Shown here: positions 9,348-18,084 of the stretch, one piece after another | Layout: each line of letters begins with the position of its first letter | Numbering within the stretch: position 1 is the stretch's first letter | From: M3007 sp037445225 | Lineage (GTDB): Bacteria; Bacteroidota; Bacteroidia; Chitinophagales; Saprospiraceae | Length of the DNA: 64,000 nucleotides | Direction of reading: 5' to 3' | Assembly (NCBI GenBank): GCA_037445225.1 | Contig: JBBIKW010000016.1 | Location: forward strand, 1-64,000 | Position numbers and translations under genes: made by a program | The notes under the pieces: generated by a model | The model's database searches: none | What the model saw: only the letters and a program-made list of their open reading frames with translations | Told to the model about the DNA's origin: nothing

Positions 9348-10514
9348 TTATTTCCGAACAATGGTGAACTCCACCCTTCGGTTTTGAAAGCGGCCGGCTT
9401 CGGTCTGGTTAGTGGCGATGGGCTTTGCTTTGCCCATCCCGTGGTACTGCAGTCGTTCGGCAGCGATGCCGTTATCTACTAAATATTGCCAGACCGCTTT
9501 GGCCCGCTTTCGCGAAAGCCACAGATTGTAATTAGTTGACCCGATGCTGTCGGTATGTCCTACGATGGCAATATGTATGGAGGGATTTTCTCTTAGGATC
9601 TGCAGCAATTTGGCGAGTTCGACATAAGAGCGCGGCATGAGCTCGTACTTGTCGAATTCGAAGTAGATGTTTTTTAGGACGATACTCTTGCCGGGCTCTA
9701 AGGGCTGTTTCGTGATGTCGTCGGGCTTTATCGGTACAGGTTGGTAGGGCGGTATCTTTTTCAATAACACGTCATCGATGTAGTAGTAGGCGTAGTTGAA
9801 GCTCTCGGGGTGCACTTTTCTGGTTTGCGTCTGTTCGTCGGTAAAGAAATTGCCAATAATCAGGTACTCAGCCTCGTTTTCTGCGGTAAAATAACCGCTC
9901 AGTTTTTGCCATTTTCCTTCGGCAATGTCGACGATATCTTCAGCGAGGAATTGGGGAGTGAAGCTCAGTAGTTCGTCCATTTGGCGTCGGATGCGCTCTT
10001 CCGTCAGGAAAACGCCAATTCGGTTGATGCGCAAAGACCGGGGTAAGAGCGACACCCAAAACTCGACATAATAGCGCTGCTGGGGCACTAAGGGCTCCGC
10101 TAGTTGGACACACACATATTCTCGGCAATGCGGCTTCCCGTCGGTACAGCCCCACAAGGTAATGCCTACCATGCTTTTTCCGGAGCGCGGGCTTTGCTTG
10201 CCAAAACCCTTCGTCGCCCAGCTTTGCGGTACCCTTATACCAGGGGTGTATACGTCTGGGCTAGCTCCTGTTGGGCTAAACCAATACTTTACGGCTTGTT
10301 CTAAAAAAGTGCCGCTGTAGGACCACCCTACTGGAGTGGGCAAAAGCTGTTCAAAGCTCGGGTTTGGCACGATGTTCTCCCCTGCCCGAGGAGGGGATTG
10401 CGCGTAAATGCCGCTACTCAATAAGAGTAGGACTATTGTTACTACGAGGGTTATTCTTCGGGCGGTCTGTCGGATATTTCTGCGGCCGCATCTGGCGTCT
10501 AAGATCTTAGACAT
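9348..10514 (-). CDS. OmpA-family outer-membrane/peptidoglycan-binding protein
   Basis: A 388-residue protein. After a hydrophobic export segment at about residues 21-39 (ending SSGIYAQ) comes a beta-rich module beginning with the NPSFE motif seen in carbohydrate-binding-like domains, then a C-terminal OmpA domain (about 285-388) with the peptidoglycan-binding signature GHTDSIGSTNYNLWLSRKRA. It probably anchors the outer membrane to the cell wall. The ATG at 10514 is preferred over the upstream one at 10580 because a promoter-like CAAAGGTA (TACCTTTG on the minus strand) lies at 10540-10547, between them. Even so the region before the hydrophobic stretch is long and basic. Confidence 0.88.
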   Translation of the reverse strand: MSKILDARCGRRNIRQTARRITLVVTIVLLLLSSGIYAQSPPRAGENIVPNPSFEQLLPTPVGWSYSGTFLEQAVKYWFSPTGASPDVYTPGIRVPQSWATKGFGKQSPRSGKSMVGITLWGCTDGKPHCREYVCVQLAEPLVPQQRYYVEFWVSLLPRSLRINRIGVFLTEERIRRQMDELLSFTPQFLAEDIVDIAEGKWQKLSGYFTAENEAEYLIIGNFFTDEQTQTRKVHPESFNYAYYYIDDVLLKKIPPYQPVPIKPDDITKQPLEPGKSIVLKNIYFEFDKYELMPRSYVELAKLLQILRENPSIHIAIVGHTDSIGSTNYNLWLSRKRAKAVWQYLVDNGIAAERLQYHGMGKAKPIATNQTEAGRFQNRRVEFTIVRK

Positions 10515-10539
10515 GTTCCTTTGCAAAAGAGAAGGGTAA

Positions 10540-10547
10540 CAAAGGTA
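10540..10547 (-). promoter_or_regulatory. Candidate -7 element of the OmpA-like gene
   Basis: On the minus strand this reads TACCTTTG, a match to TAnnTTTG, about 26 bases before the chosen start at 10514. I see no TTG at the expected upstream distance, so the support is partial. Confidence 0.35.
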
Positions 10548-10680
10548 AAAAAGAGCCTTTCTCGCGCGATAGATTGCCACTTTAGGGCGTTCTTTGCTGT
10601 GAAAAAAGTTTTTGAGGTACAGGCGTTAGGAGGAGCGGATACTAAGCGCAACGAAACATACTAATTTTCTCTATAACGCC

Positions 10681-11394
10681 ATGGTTGTCAAGTATAAGCG
10701 CATATTGTTGAAATTGTCGGGCGAGAGCCTCATGGGAAAACAGCAATACGGTATTGAGGCGAGTATGCTACAGCACTATGCCCACCAGATAAAGGTGCTG
10801 CACGATATGGGCGTGGAAATTGCCGTGGTCATTGGCGGAGGCAATATTTTTCGCGGGATCCAAGCGCAGGATGCCGGCATTGAGCCCGTCACCGGCGACT
10901 ACATGGGGATGTTGGCCACCGTCATCAATGGGCTGGCTCTGCAAAGCGCTTTAGAGAGCATCGGTGTCTATACGCGTCTGATGACGGCGCTGCGGATGGA
11001 GAGCGTCGCTGAGCCGTACATCCGTCGCCGAGCCATTCGGCACTTAGAGAAAGGCAGAGTGGTGATATGCGCTGCTGGTACGGGAAATCCTTACTTTACT
11101 ACAGATAGCGCGGCGGCGCTGCGAGCTAATGAGATCGGTGCCGACGTCATTTTGAAGGGTACTCGGGTCGATGGCATCTACACCGCCGACCCGGAAAAGG
11201 ACCCCGCTGCCATCAAGTTTGACCGCATCTCCTTTTCCAAAGCCATCGCCTTGGGCTTGGAGATCATGGACATGACGGCTTTTACCCTGTGTCGACAAAA
11301 CAACATGCCCATTGTCGTCTTCGACATTCACGAGCCCGACAATTTGCGCCGTATCGTATTGGGAGAAAGCGTGGGAACACTTGTAGAAGGTTAA
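10681..11394 (+). CDS. pyrH: UMP kinase
   Basis: A 237-residue cytosolic enzyme that phosphorylates UMP to UDP with ATP, in pyrimidine nucleotide synthesis. It has the amino-acid-kinase fold of bacterial PyrH, with the phosphate loop ILLKLSGESLMG at the N-terminus, the glycine-rich VIGGGNIFRG near residue 57, and the UMP/ATP-binding stretch TDSAAALRANEIGADVILKG near 140. The length is normal. The gene is solitary and ends one base before the convergent rfbA gene. It is usually near rpsB-tsf in bacteria, which is not the case here. Confidence 0.97.
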   Translation: MVVKYKRILLKLSGESLMGKQQYGIEASMLQHYAHQIKVLHDMGVEIAVVIGGGNIFRGIQAQDAGIEPVTGDYMGMLATVINGLALQSALESIGVYTRLMTALRMESVAEPYIRRRAIRHLEKGRVVICAAGTGNPYFTTDSAAALRANEIGADVILKGTRVDGIYTADPEKDPAAIKFDRISFSKAIALGLEIMDMTAFTLCRQNNMPIVVFDIHEPDNLRRIVLGESVGTLVEG

Positions 11395-11395
11395 G

Positions 11396-12277
11396 CTACA
11401 AGAGTCGCTTTTTTCCCTCTTTAAGTATCTGCAACAGGTATTCGCCGTATCCGCTCTTGAGGTATCGGTGTGCCAGTCGTTCGAGCGCCTCGTCGTTGAT
11501 AAAGCCCATTTGCCAGGCGATTTCTTCGATACAGCCGATTTTTAGCCCTTGGCGCTGTTCGATGGCTTGAACGAATTGACCGGCCTGCATGAGCGACTCA
11601 TGCGTGCCGGTATCGAGCCAGGCAAAGCCTCGCCCCATCACCCGCACCTGCAGACGTCCCTGTTTCAAATAGTGACGGTTGACGTCGGTGATTTCGTATT
11701 CGCCGCGCGCACTGGGTTTTAATCGGCGAGCTACCTCTACTACGGAGTTGTCGTAAAAGTACAAGCCCGGCACGGCAAAGTAACTTTTGGGTTGAGCGGG
11801 CTTTTCTTCGATGCTGAGGGCGCGGAAGGCGTCATCGAATTCCACCACGCCATATCGATGCGGGTCGGCCACTCGGTAAGCGAAGATGATACCGCCCTCT
11901 GGTTGGGTGCAAGCGCGCACCATCGGACCTAAGCCCGCCCCATAGAAAATGTTATCGCCCAGCACCAAGGCAACGGCATCACCGCCGATAAAATCGGCGC
12001 CCAACACAAAAGCTTGGGCTAATCCGTTCGGCTCGGGCTGAGGTACGTAGGCAAACGACATGCCCAAAGCAGACCCATCTTGAAACAGCTGCTGAAAGCG
12101 CGGCAGGTCCTGTGGTGTAGAAATAACGAGCACCTGGCGAATGCCCGCCATCATGAGAACCGATAACGGGTAATAGATCATGGGCTTGTCGTATACCGGT
12201 ATCAGCTGTTTACTAACGGCTAAGGTCAGCGGATAGAGCCGCGTGCCTAACCCTCCGGCCAGAATAATTCCCTTCAA
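11396..12277 (-). CDS. rfbA: Glucose-1-phosphate thymidylyltransferase
   Basis: A 293-residue nucleotidyltransferase that joins dTTP and glucose-1-phosphate to make dTDP-glucose, the first step towards dTDP-rhamnose and other surface sugars. The N-terminus has the signature GGLGTRLYPLTLAVSKQLIP followed by YDKPMIYYPLS; the sugar-binding residues lie around LVLGDNIFYG. The other rml genes are not adjacent. It is downstream of infB on the same strand with a 55-base gap, so it may be cotranscribed. Confidence 0.95.
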   Translation of the reverse strand: MKGIILAGGLGTRLYPLTLAVSKQLIPVYDKPMIYYPLSVLMMAGIRQVLVISTPQDLPRFQQLFQDGSALGMSFAYVPQPEPNGLAQAFVLGADFIGGDAVALVLGDNIFYGAGLGPMVRACTQPEGGIIFAYRVADPHRYGVVEFDDAFRALSIEEKPAQPKSYFAVPGLYFYDNSVVEVARRLKPSARGEYEITDVNRHYLKQGRLQVRVMGRGFAWLDTGTHESLMQAGQFVQAIEQRQGLKIGCIEEIAWQMGFINDEALERLAHRYLKSGYGEYLLQILKEGKKRLL

Positions 12278-12332
12278 GAAACGATAAATTTTGGCGATTT
12301 AAGCGGCGAAAGGCAAGAGAAAGGCGGCTGTA

Positions 12333-15191
12333 TCACAAGGTGGACTTGACTTCCTTAACGACATAGGTTTCGATGATGTCGCCGACTTTAATATCGTTGA
12401 AGTTGCGCACCATGAGCCCGCATTCTAATCCTTGGCGTACCTCTTTGACATCTTCTTTGAAGCGCTTGAGCGATATGATGTCCACATGCTGCCCTTCGTT
12501 TACCGGATAGATGACGATGCCGTCGCGTATCACTCGGGCGTAGTGGTTGCGGGCCACTTTGCCCTCCTGCACAATACAGCCCGCCACGGTACCCACCTTG
12601 GAGATCTTAAACACCTCGCGCACCTCGGCTTGGCCGACGATTTCCTCCTCCTTGGTGGGCTCCAACATGCCCTCCATGGCAGCCTTGACCTCCTCGATCG
12701 CTTCGTAAATGACGGAGTAAAGTTTGATTTGAACCCCTTCGCGTTCGGCGAGTTTGCGCGCAGTGGCAGAGGGGCGCACTTGGAAGCCGATGATGATGGC
12801 ATCCGATGCGGAGGCGAGCATCACGTCGCTGTCGATGATTTGACCGACCGCCTTGTGGATGACGCTGACCTGGATTTTCTCCACTGATAGCTTGATGAGG
12901 GCATCGCTCAGCGCCTCTACGGAGCCGTCTACATCGCCCTTGACGATGAGCTTGAGCTCTTTGAAGTTGCCCAAAGCTAAGCGGCGTCCGATTTCATCTA
13001 AGCTAATACGCTTGCTGGCGCGGGTAGCTTGTTCGCGCAGGATTTGCGCGCGGCGCTGCGCAATTTCGCGCGCCTGGGCTTCTGTGGCGGTTTCCTTGAG
13101 CTTTTCACCGGCTTGAGGAGCGCCATCCAAACCCAGCACGAGCACCGGGGTAGCAGGGCCAGCCTCTTTGATGCGCTTGCCGCGCTCGTTGAACATGGCC
13201 TTTACTTTTCCAGCGTGTTCGCCCGCTACGATGGGGCCTCCTTCATGGAGGGTTCCGTTCTCGATGAGCACCTTAGCCACATAGCCGCGGCCTTTTTCTA
13301 AGGAGGCTTCCAACACTGTGCCGATAGCGCGGCGCTTGGGATTGGCCTTCAATTCAAGCAGGTCGGCCTCTAACAGCACTTTTTCGAGCAATTTATCGAT
13401 GCCGGTGCCTTTCTTGGCCGAGATCTCTTGGCATTGGTAACGACCGCCCCACTCTTCCACTAAGAGATTCATCTGCGCCAATTCGTTGTGAATGCGGTCG
13501 GGATCGGCACCTTCCTTGTCAATTTTGTTGATGGCGAACACGATGGGCACTCCTGCCGCTTGAGCGTGGCTGATGGCCTCTTTGGTTTGCGGCATCACGC
13601 TGTCGTCGGCGGCGATGACAATGATGGCCACGTCGGTCACTTTAGCACCGCGCGCCCGCATGGCGGTGAAGGCTTCGTGGCCAGGGGTATCCAAAAACGT
13701 AATTTTTCGCGCATTCGCCCCTTCCCCTACGGTCACTTCGTAAGCGCCGATGTGCTGGGTAATGCCGCCGGCCTCTCCAGCCGCCACATTGGCCTGGCGG
13801 ATGTAGTCGAGCAGCGACGTTTTACCGTGGTCGACGTGGCCCATGACCGTTACAATGGGTTGACGCGGCACTAAGTCGGCCGGATCGTCGGTTTCCTCTT
13901 CGACAAATTCTATCTGCTCTTCGGCGCTGATAAAGTTGACGGTATAGCCAAACTCCGAGGCGGCCAACTCGATGAGTTCGGCATCTAAGCGCTGGTTGAT
14001 GGAAACAAACACCCCCAAGTTCATGCACACCCGGATGACGTCGGTAGGGCGTACGTTCATCAGGTTGGCGAGTTCCGAGACCGAGATGAATTCCGTTACG
14101 GCCAACACCTTTTCGTCGGTGGCAGCGGCAGCCTCTGCGTTGCGCTCTTGAATGGCGGTCCGCTTTTCGCGGCGGAGCTTTTGGCGTTTGCGACCGGCGC
14201 CGGTGTTGAGTCGACTGATGGTCTTTTTGATTTGCTCGTCGATCTCCTGTTTGGTGATTTCCCGACCTTCGGCCGAACGACCTTTGCCACCGCCTCTAAC
14301 GCGGTCTCGGGCGTTCATCGTCTCTTGGAGCGTTTCAGCAGTGATGGGGCGTTGTTCTACCGTTTTGCGCTTGCGCTTGCGGCGGCCTTGGTCTGAGGAA
14401 CTTGTGGAGACGCTGCCGGGAGCGGGCGCTGAAGCATTAGCAGCCGTATTGCCGCTTTCTTTAGAGTGGTTTCGGTCGCGTTTGATCTTGCGCTCGGCGT
14501 TGGGGTCTTTGCGCTTATTCAAATCGATTTTGCCCACCACCTTTAGACCAGGCAGCTGAGGCGCCTCGGCGCGAAACGTTTGTTGTTCGGCCTTTTCCTC
14601 TGCCGGGGCCGGCGGAGGTGATGGGGGCTCTGCTGGAGCCTTTTGAGCGTCAGAGGCCTTGGAAGGAGCAGGCGGTGGCGGCGGCACCTCTTTTTGAGGT
14701 GGCTCTGCAGGAGCGGGTTCTTCCTTAGAGACAGGCGTTTCCGGAGGCTTAGGTTCTGGTTCGACCTTGGCTTTAGGCTTGGCGAGAGCGTCCAAGTCGA
14801 TCTTGCCGACGACGCGCAAGCCCGGTTTTTCGCGCTCGAGAATATCCGGAGCCGGCTCTTTGGGTGTTGGCGGTGGAGGAGGTGGTGCCTCTCGAGGCGG
14901 CAGCAAAGAGGGCCGCACAGGAGAAGTGGATGGTGGTTCTGTCGAGTGAGCAGGTGTCTGAACCGGCGTTGGCGTCTCTTTTTTCAGAACGGGGCGCCTT
15001 AACCTATCTGCCTCTTTTTTAATGGCGATATCTCGCTGAAACTCCTTTTCCAGGACGCTCAGCATCTCGTCGGTGATTTCCGCCGTCGGCTTTTCTTCCA
15101 CATCGGTGAAGCCTTTGCTGCGCAAAGTCTCCACGATAGTGTTTAGGCCGACGTTGAAATCTCGGGCTACCCGAATAAGTTTTAATGCCAT
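12333..15191 (-). CDS. infB: Translation initiation factor IF-2
   Basis: A 952-residue GTPase that brings initiator tRNA to the 30S subunit. It starts with an IF2-N module (MALKLIRVARDFNVGLNTIV), continues with a long low-complexity linker rich in Pro, Glu and Lys (about 75-330), a second IF2-N-like segment, and the GTPase domain from about residue 447 with GHVDHGKTSLLDYIR (G1), DTPGHEAFTAMRARGA (G3) and NKIDKEGADPDR (G4). The C-terminal domains that bind fMet-tRNA follow. Length is typical for Bacteroidota IF-2. The usual nusA and rimP neighbours are not present on either side. A good promoter lies at 15299-15329. Confidence 0.97.
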   Translation of the reverse strand: MALKLIRVARDFNVGLNTIVETLRSKGFTDVEEKPTAEITDEMLSVLEKEFQRDIAIKKEADRLRRPVLKKETPTPVQTPAHSTEPPSTSPVRPSLLPPREAPPPPPPTPKEPAPDILEREKPGLRVVGKIDLDALAKPKAKVEPEPKPPETPVSKEEPAPAEPPQKEVPPPPPAPSKASDAQKAPAEPPSPPPAPAEEKAEQQTFRAEAPQLPGLKVVGKIDLNKRKDPNAERKIKRDRNHSKESGNTAANASAPAPGSVSTSSSDQGRRKRKRKTVEQRPITAETLQETMNARDRVRGGGKGRSAEGREITKQEIDEQIKKTISRLNTGAGRKRQKLRREKRTAIQERNAEAAAATDEKVLAVTEFISVSELANLMNVRPTDVIRVCMNLGVFVSINQRLDAELIELAASEFGYTVNFISAEEQIEFVEEETDDPADLVPRQPIVTVMGHVDHGKTSLLDYIRQANVAAGEAGGITQHIGAYEVTVGEGANARKITFLDTPGHEAFTAMRARGAKVTDVAIIVIAADDSVMPQTKEAISHAQAAGVPIVFAINKIDKEGADPDRIHNELAQMNLLVEEWGGRYQCQEISAKKGTGIDKLLEKVLLEADLLELKANPKRRAIGTVLEASLEKGRGYVAKVLIENGTLHEGGPIVAGEHAGKVKAMFNERGKRIKEAGPATPVLVLGLDGAPQAGEKLKETATEAQAREIAQRRAQILREQATRASKRISLDEIGRRLALGNFKELKLIVKGDVDGSVEALSDALIKLSVEKIQVSVIHKAVGQIIDSDVMLASASDAIIIGFQVRPSATARKLAEREGVQIKLYSVIYEAIEEVKAAMEGMLEPTKEEEIVGQAEVREVFKISKVGTVAGCIVQEGKVARNHYARVIRDGIVIYPVNEGQHVDIISLKRFKEDVKEVRQGLECGLMVRNFNDIKVGDIIETYVVKEVKSTL

Positions 15192-15298
15192 GCAGTGGTT
15201 GTTCCTGCTCTTTACCTTTATGAATCTATAGAAATACGCGGAATTTGCTGGAGCAGAAGATGAGGTGCAAATCGCTTGCGATCGGTTTGTTTAGCGCG

Positions 15299-15329
15299 CA
15301 AAGGTACGCAAAGAACGCCAGAATGACAA
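15299..15329 (-). promoter_or_regulatory. Candidate promoter of infB
   Basis: Read on the minus strand: TTG (15329-15327), a 20-base gap, then TACCTTTG (15306-15299). The start codon at 15191 lies 108 bases further on, leaving room for a leader. Confidence 0.5.
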
Positions 15330-15341
15330 TATGGCTGCAGG

Positions 15342-16628
15342 CTAAAGACCAAACAGGGCACGTCCCAAGTAGGTGGCGGCGTCTTCCAATTCTTCTTCGA
15401 TGCGCAACAGCTGATTGTATTTGGCTACGCGGTCGGAGCGGCTGGCCGAGCCCGTCTTGATTTGGCCGGTGTTGAGCGCCACGGCTAAGTCGGCAATAGT
15501 GTGGTCTTCTGTTTCTCCTGAGCGGTGGCTGATGATAGAGGTATAGGCGTTGCGGGTGGCCAATTGAACCGCTTCTATGGTTTCGGTAAGTGTGCCTATC
15601 TGATTGACTTTGATGAGAATAGAGTTGGCCACGCGTTCATCGATGCCGCGCTGGAGGCGTTCGGTGTTGGTGACAAAGAGATCGTCGCCCACCAGTTGAA
15701 TGCGGTGCCCTAAGATCTGAGTGAGCAACTTCCACCCTTCCCAATCGTCTTCGGCGCATCCGTCCTCGATGGAATAGATAGGGTAGCGGTTGCACCACTC
15801 TTTCCAAAAGCTCACCATGTCGTTTCGGCTTAGGCGCTCTTGGTTGGATTTTTTGAAGACGTACTCTCCTCGCTCTGCGTCGTACAGTTCGGAGGTGGCG
15901 GCGTCTAAGGCAATTACGATATCCTCTAAGGGGCGATAGCCGGCGGCCTCGATGGCCGTCATGACCATTTGAATAGCTTCTTCGTTGTCTCGAATACCGG
16001 GAGCGAAGCCGCCCTCGTCGCCCACATTGGTCGTGTAGCCTTTGTTCTTGAGTACCTTTTTCAAGTGGTGAAACACCTCTACACCCATGCGCAGCGCTTC
16101 GCGAAAAGACTCTGCACCGACGGGCATGATCATGAACTCCTGAAAGTCGATGCCGTTGTCGGCGTGCGCCCCACCGTTGAGGATGTTCATCATGGGCACA
16201 GGCAGCACATGGGCATTGACGCCGCCCAGGTATCGGTACAGCGGCTGGCCGAGCTCTTCTGCAGCGGCGTGCGCTACGGCCAACGATACAGCCAGAATAG
16301 CATTGGCGCCGAGCTGGCTTTTGTTGCGCGTGCCGTCTCGGGCGATCATCAGGCGATCGATCTTGATCTGGTCGGTTACTTCGCAACCGATAAGCTCTTC
16401 GCGGATGACTTTCTCGATGTTTCGAACGGCCTGCTGGACGCCTTTGCCCAAATATCGGGCGAGGTCATTGTCGCGCAGCTCTACCGCTTCGTGTACGCCG
16501 GTGCTGGCTCCTGAAGGCACCGCAGCGCGGCCGACAAATCCTGCTTCTGTCCAAACTTCTGCCTCTACAGTGGGATTGCCCCGCGAGTCTAAAATCTCGC
16601 GAGCCAGTATGTCTCTAATAGCGCTCAT
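15342..16628 (-). CDS. eno: Enolase
   Basis: A 428-residue glycolytic enzyme that interconverts 2-phosphoglycerate and phosphoenolpyruvate. Signatures include ILDSRGNPTVEAEVWTEAGF at the N-terminus, GASTGVHEAVELRD, the Mg-binding region around DAATSELYD and SIEDGCAEDDWEGW, the catalytic lysine region LIKVNQIGTLTET and the C-terminal SHRSGETEDHTIADLAVAL. Length is that of the family. It is monocistronic here. CAAAGATA at 16678-16685 gives TATCTTTG on the minus strand, a plausible -7 element 50 bases before the start. Confidence 0.98.
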   Translation of the reverse strand: MSAIRDILAREILDSRGNPTVEAEVWTEAGFVGRAAVPSGASTGVHEAVELRDNDLARYLGKGVQQAVRNIEKVIREELIGCEVTDQIKIDRLMIARDGTRNKSQLGANAILAVSLAVAHAAAEELGQPLYRYLGGVNAHVLPVPMMNILNGGAHADNGIDFQEFMIMPVGAESFREALRMGVEVFHHLKKVLKNKGYTTNVGDEGGFAPGIRDNEEAIQMVMTAIEAAGYRPLEDIVIALDAATSELYDAERGEYVFKKSNQERLSRNDMVSFWKEWCNRYPIYSIEDGCAEDDWEGWKLLTQILGHRIQLVGDDLFVTNTERLQRGIDERVANSILIKVNQIGTLTETIEAVQLATRNAYTSIISHRSGETEDHTIADLAVALNTGQIKTGSASRSDRVAKYNQLLRIEEELEDAATYLGRALFGL

Positions 16629-16677
16629 TTTTCGATATAAAGTTTCGAGATGACCTTATGCCTTGGTAAAAGCCGCA

Positions 16678-16685
16678 CAAAGATA
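16678..16685 (-). promoter_or_regulatory. Candidate -7 element of eno
   Basis: On the minus strand this is TATCTTTG, fitting TAnnTTTG. No TTG sits at the expected distance upstream, so confidence is limited. Confidence 0.3.
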
Positions 16686-16787
16686 GGAGGAACCCCTCAA
16701 TGCGCGCTTTTTGGTGTGGAAAACGCCCACAAGGAAGCGCCAAAAAATAGCTCAGCGTACTTTTACCCTTAGCAATCGATTTCTCCT

Positions 16788-17738
16788 ATGATTATTCGGC
16801 GCTATTTCCGATGGAATCTGTTCTTATGGATAGTTTTGGCAGCCTCTGACGCACAGGCGCAGCCGGACACGGTTCGCATAGGCCTGTACATCAACGATAT
16901 CTACGATGTCAATCTGAGCGAGAAGAGCTTTTCGGCGCAGTTTTGGGTTTGGTTTAATTACACGGACTCCAGTTGGAATCCGCTGGAAACGCTCGAATTT
17001 CCGAATGCTAAAAGTATCGAGGAACACCTCAACTTTGTGGAGAAGAAAGGGGGGCTGTGGTGGGCGGGAAAGCGCGTCACGGCAGTCCTGAAAAAGGATT
17101 GGGATATTCGCCGCTTCCCATTCGACACGCAGAAAATGGTGGTGGAATTGGAAGAAAGCAATCGCGACATTTCGGAACTGATTTTCGTGCCCGACACAGC
17201 CCATACGCGCATCGACCCTAATCTCAGCTTATCGAATTGGCAAATAGACCGCTTTGAGCTCGTTAGCGGCGTGCGTCGATACGAGACTAGTTATGGCGAC
17301 CCGACACTCGACGGCGAAAGCGCCTATGCGCACGCCGAACTGATCGTTTACGTCCGCCGAAAAACCTGGGGCTTGTTCTTCTCGCTCTTTACTGGGATGT
17401 ACGTCTCCTTTTTCATTTCTTGGTTGGTCTTTTTTATCGATCCGATAGACGTCGATCCGCGCTTTGGCCTTTCGGTCGGCGGCTTGTTTGCCGCCGTGGG
17501 CAATAAGTACATCGTAGACTCTATTTTGCCGCAATCCACCACGTTTACCTTAGTAGATAAGTTGCATGTGCTGACCTACTTCTTTCTACTGCTGTGCATT
17601 GTGTTATCGGTAGCCTCTCTGCGTATTTGGAAAAAGGGCAACCCTGCTGCTTCGGCGCGTTTTGACCGCAACAGTTGGATGTTTATCCTCACCGCCTATT
17701 TGCTGGCCAATGCCTGGCTGATTTGGTCGGCTATGTAG
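16788..17738 (+). CDS. Pentameric ligand-gated ion channel-like protein
   Basis: A 316-residue membrane protein laid out like bacterial Cys-loop-type channels. A signal peptide ends near residue 25 (SDAQAQ). A beta-rich extracellular domain of about 165 residues follows, containing FWVWFNYTDSSW (loop-A/D-like region) and RRFPFDTQ at 109-115, which matches the FPFD-x-Q core of the Cys-loop without the cysteines, as in prokaryotic members. Then come four hydrophobic helices at about 194-217, 226-246, 256-279 and 295-315, with a proline (LPQS) closing the second. Total length equals that of GLIC/ELIC-type channels. The fold assignment is inferred from layout and motifs; ligand and ion selectivity are unknown. 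It ends 10 bases before the convergent thioredoxin gene. Confidence 0.7.
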   Translation: MIIRRYFRWNLFLWIVLAASDAQAQPDTVRIGLYINDIYDVNLSEKSFSAQFWVWFNYTDSSWNPLETLEFPNAKSIEEHLNFVEKKGGLWWAGKRVTAVLKKDWDIRRFPFDTQKMVVELEESNRDISELIFVPDTAHTRIDPNLSLSNWQIDRFELVSGVRRYETSYGDPTLDGESAYAHAELIVYVRRKTWGLFFSLFTGMYVSFFISWLVFFIDPIDVDPRFGLSVGGLFAAVGNKYIVDSILPQSTTFTLVDKLHVLTYFFLLLCIVLSVASLRIWKKGNPAASARFDRNSWMFILTAYLLANAWLIWSAM

Positions 17739-17748
17739 CCCAAAATGC

Positions 17749-18084
17749 TTATGTGTGGGAAGGCTCCTTAGCAAGGGCTTCTTGTATTTGCTGCAGCAGC
17801 GCCAACTTGGCGATTTCACCGGCATGTCGCCACAGCTCTCGGCCGCGCCAAAATAGAATGAGGGTCGGCACGCCCAGGACGCGTTGCGCTACGGCTAAGG
17901 AAGTATGTTCGTTGACGTCTATCTTGACCACATGCAAGTTATCCGCCATCTCCGCCTGCAACGCCTCCAGCATGGGCATCATAGCCATACAGGGGCTGCA
18001 CCAGGTGGCGTAAAAATCCACGAGTACGGGTTTGTCCTGTTGGATAAGCTTGTCGAAGTCGAGTGCCATTTCTGCGTCGTTCAT
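17749..18084 (-). CDS. Thioredoxin-like protein with CSPC active site
   Basis: A 111-residue single-domain thioredoxin without signal peptide. The active site reads ATWCSPCMAM, CSPC instead of the classical CGPC, which would shift its redox potential if functional. The cis-proline loop is present (VLGVPTLILFWRG). Its ATG overlaps the stop codon of the upstream FG-GAP gene by four bases (ATGA), so the two are translationally coupled. General cytosolic disulfide reduction is the default role; the coupling to a secreted cysteine-containing protein is notable but may be accidental. Confidence 0.88.
   Translation of the reverse strand: MNDAEMALDFDKLIQQDKPVLVDFYATWCSPCMAMMPMLEALQAEMADNLHVVKIDVNEHTSLAVAQRVLGVPTLILFWRGRELWRHAGEIAKLALLQQIQEALAKEPSHT

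Noticed and set aside
15637..16386. 249-codon minus-strand frame
   Set aside because: A shifted frame inside eno with an arginine-rich low-complexity translation.
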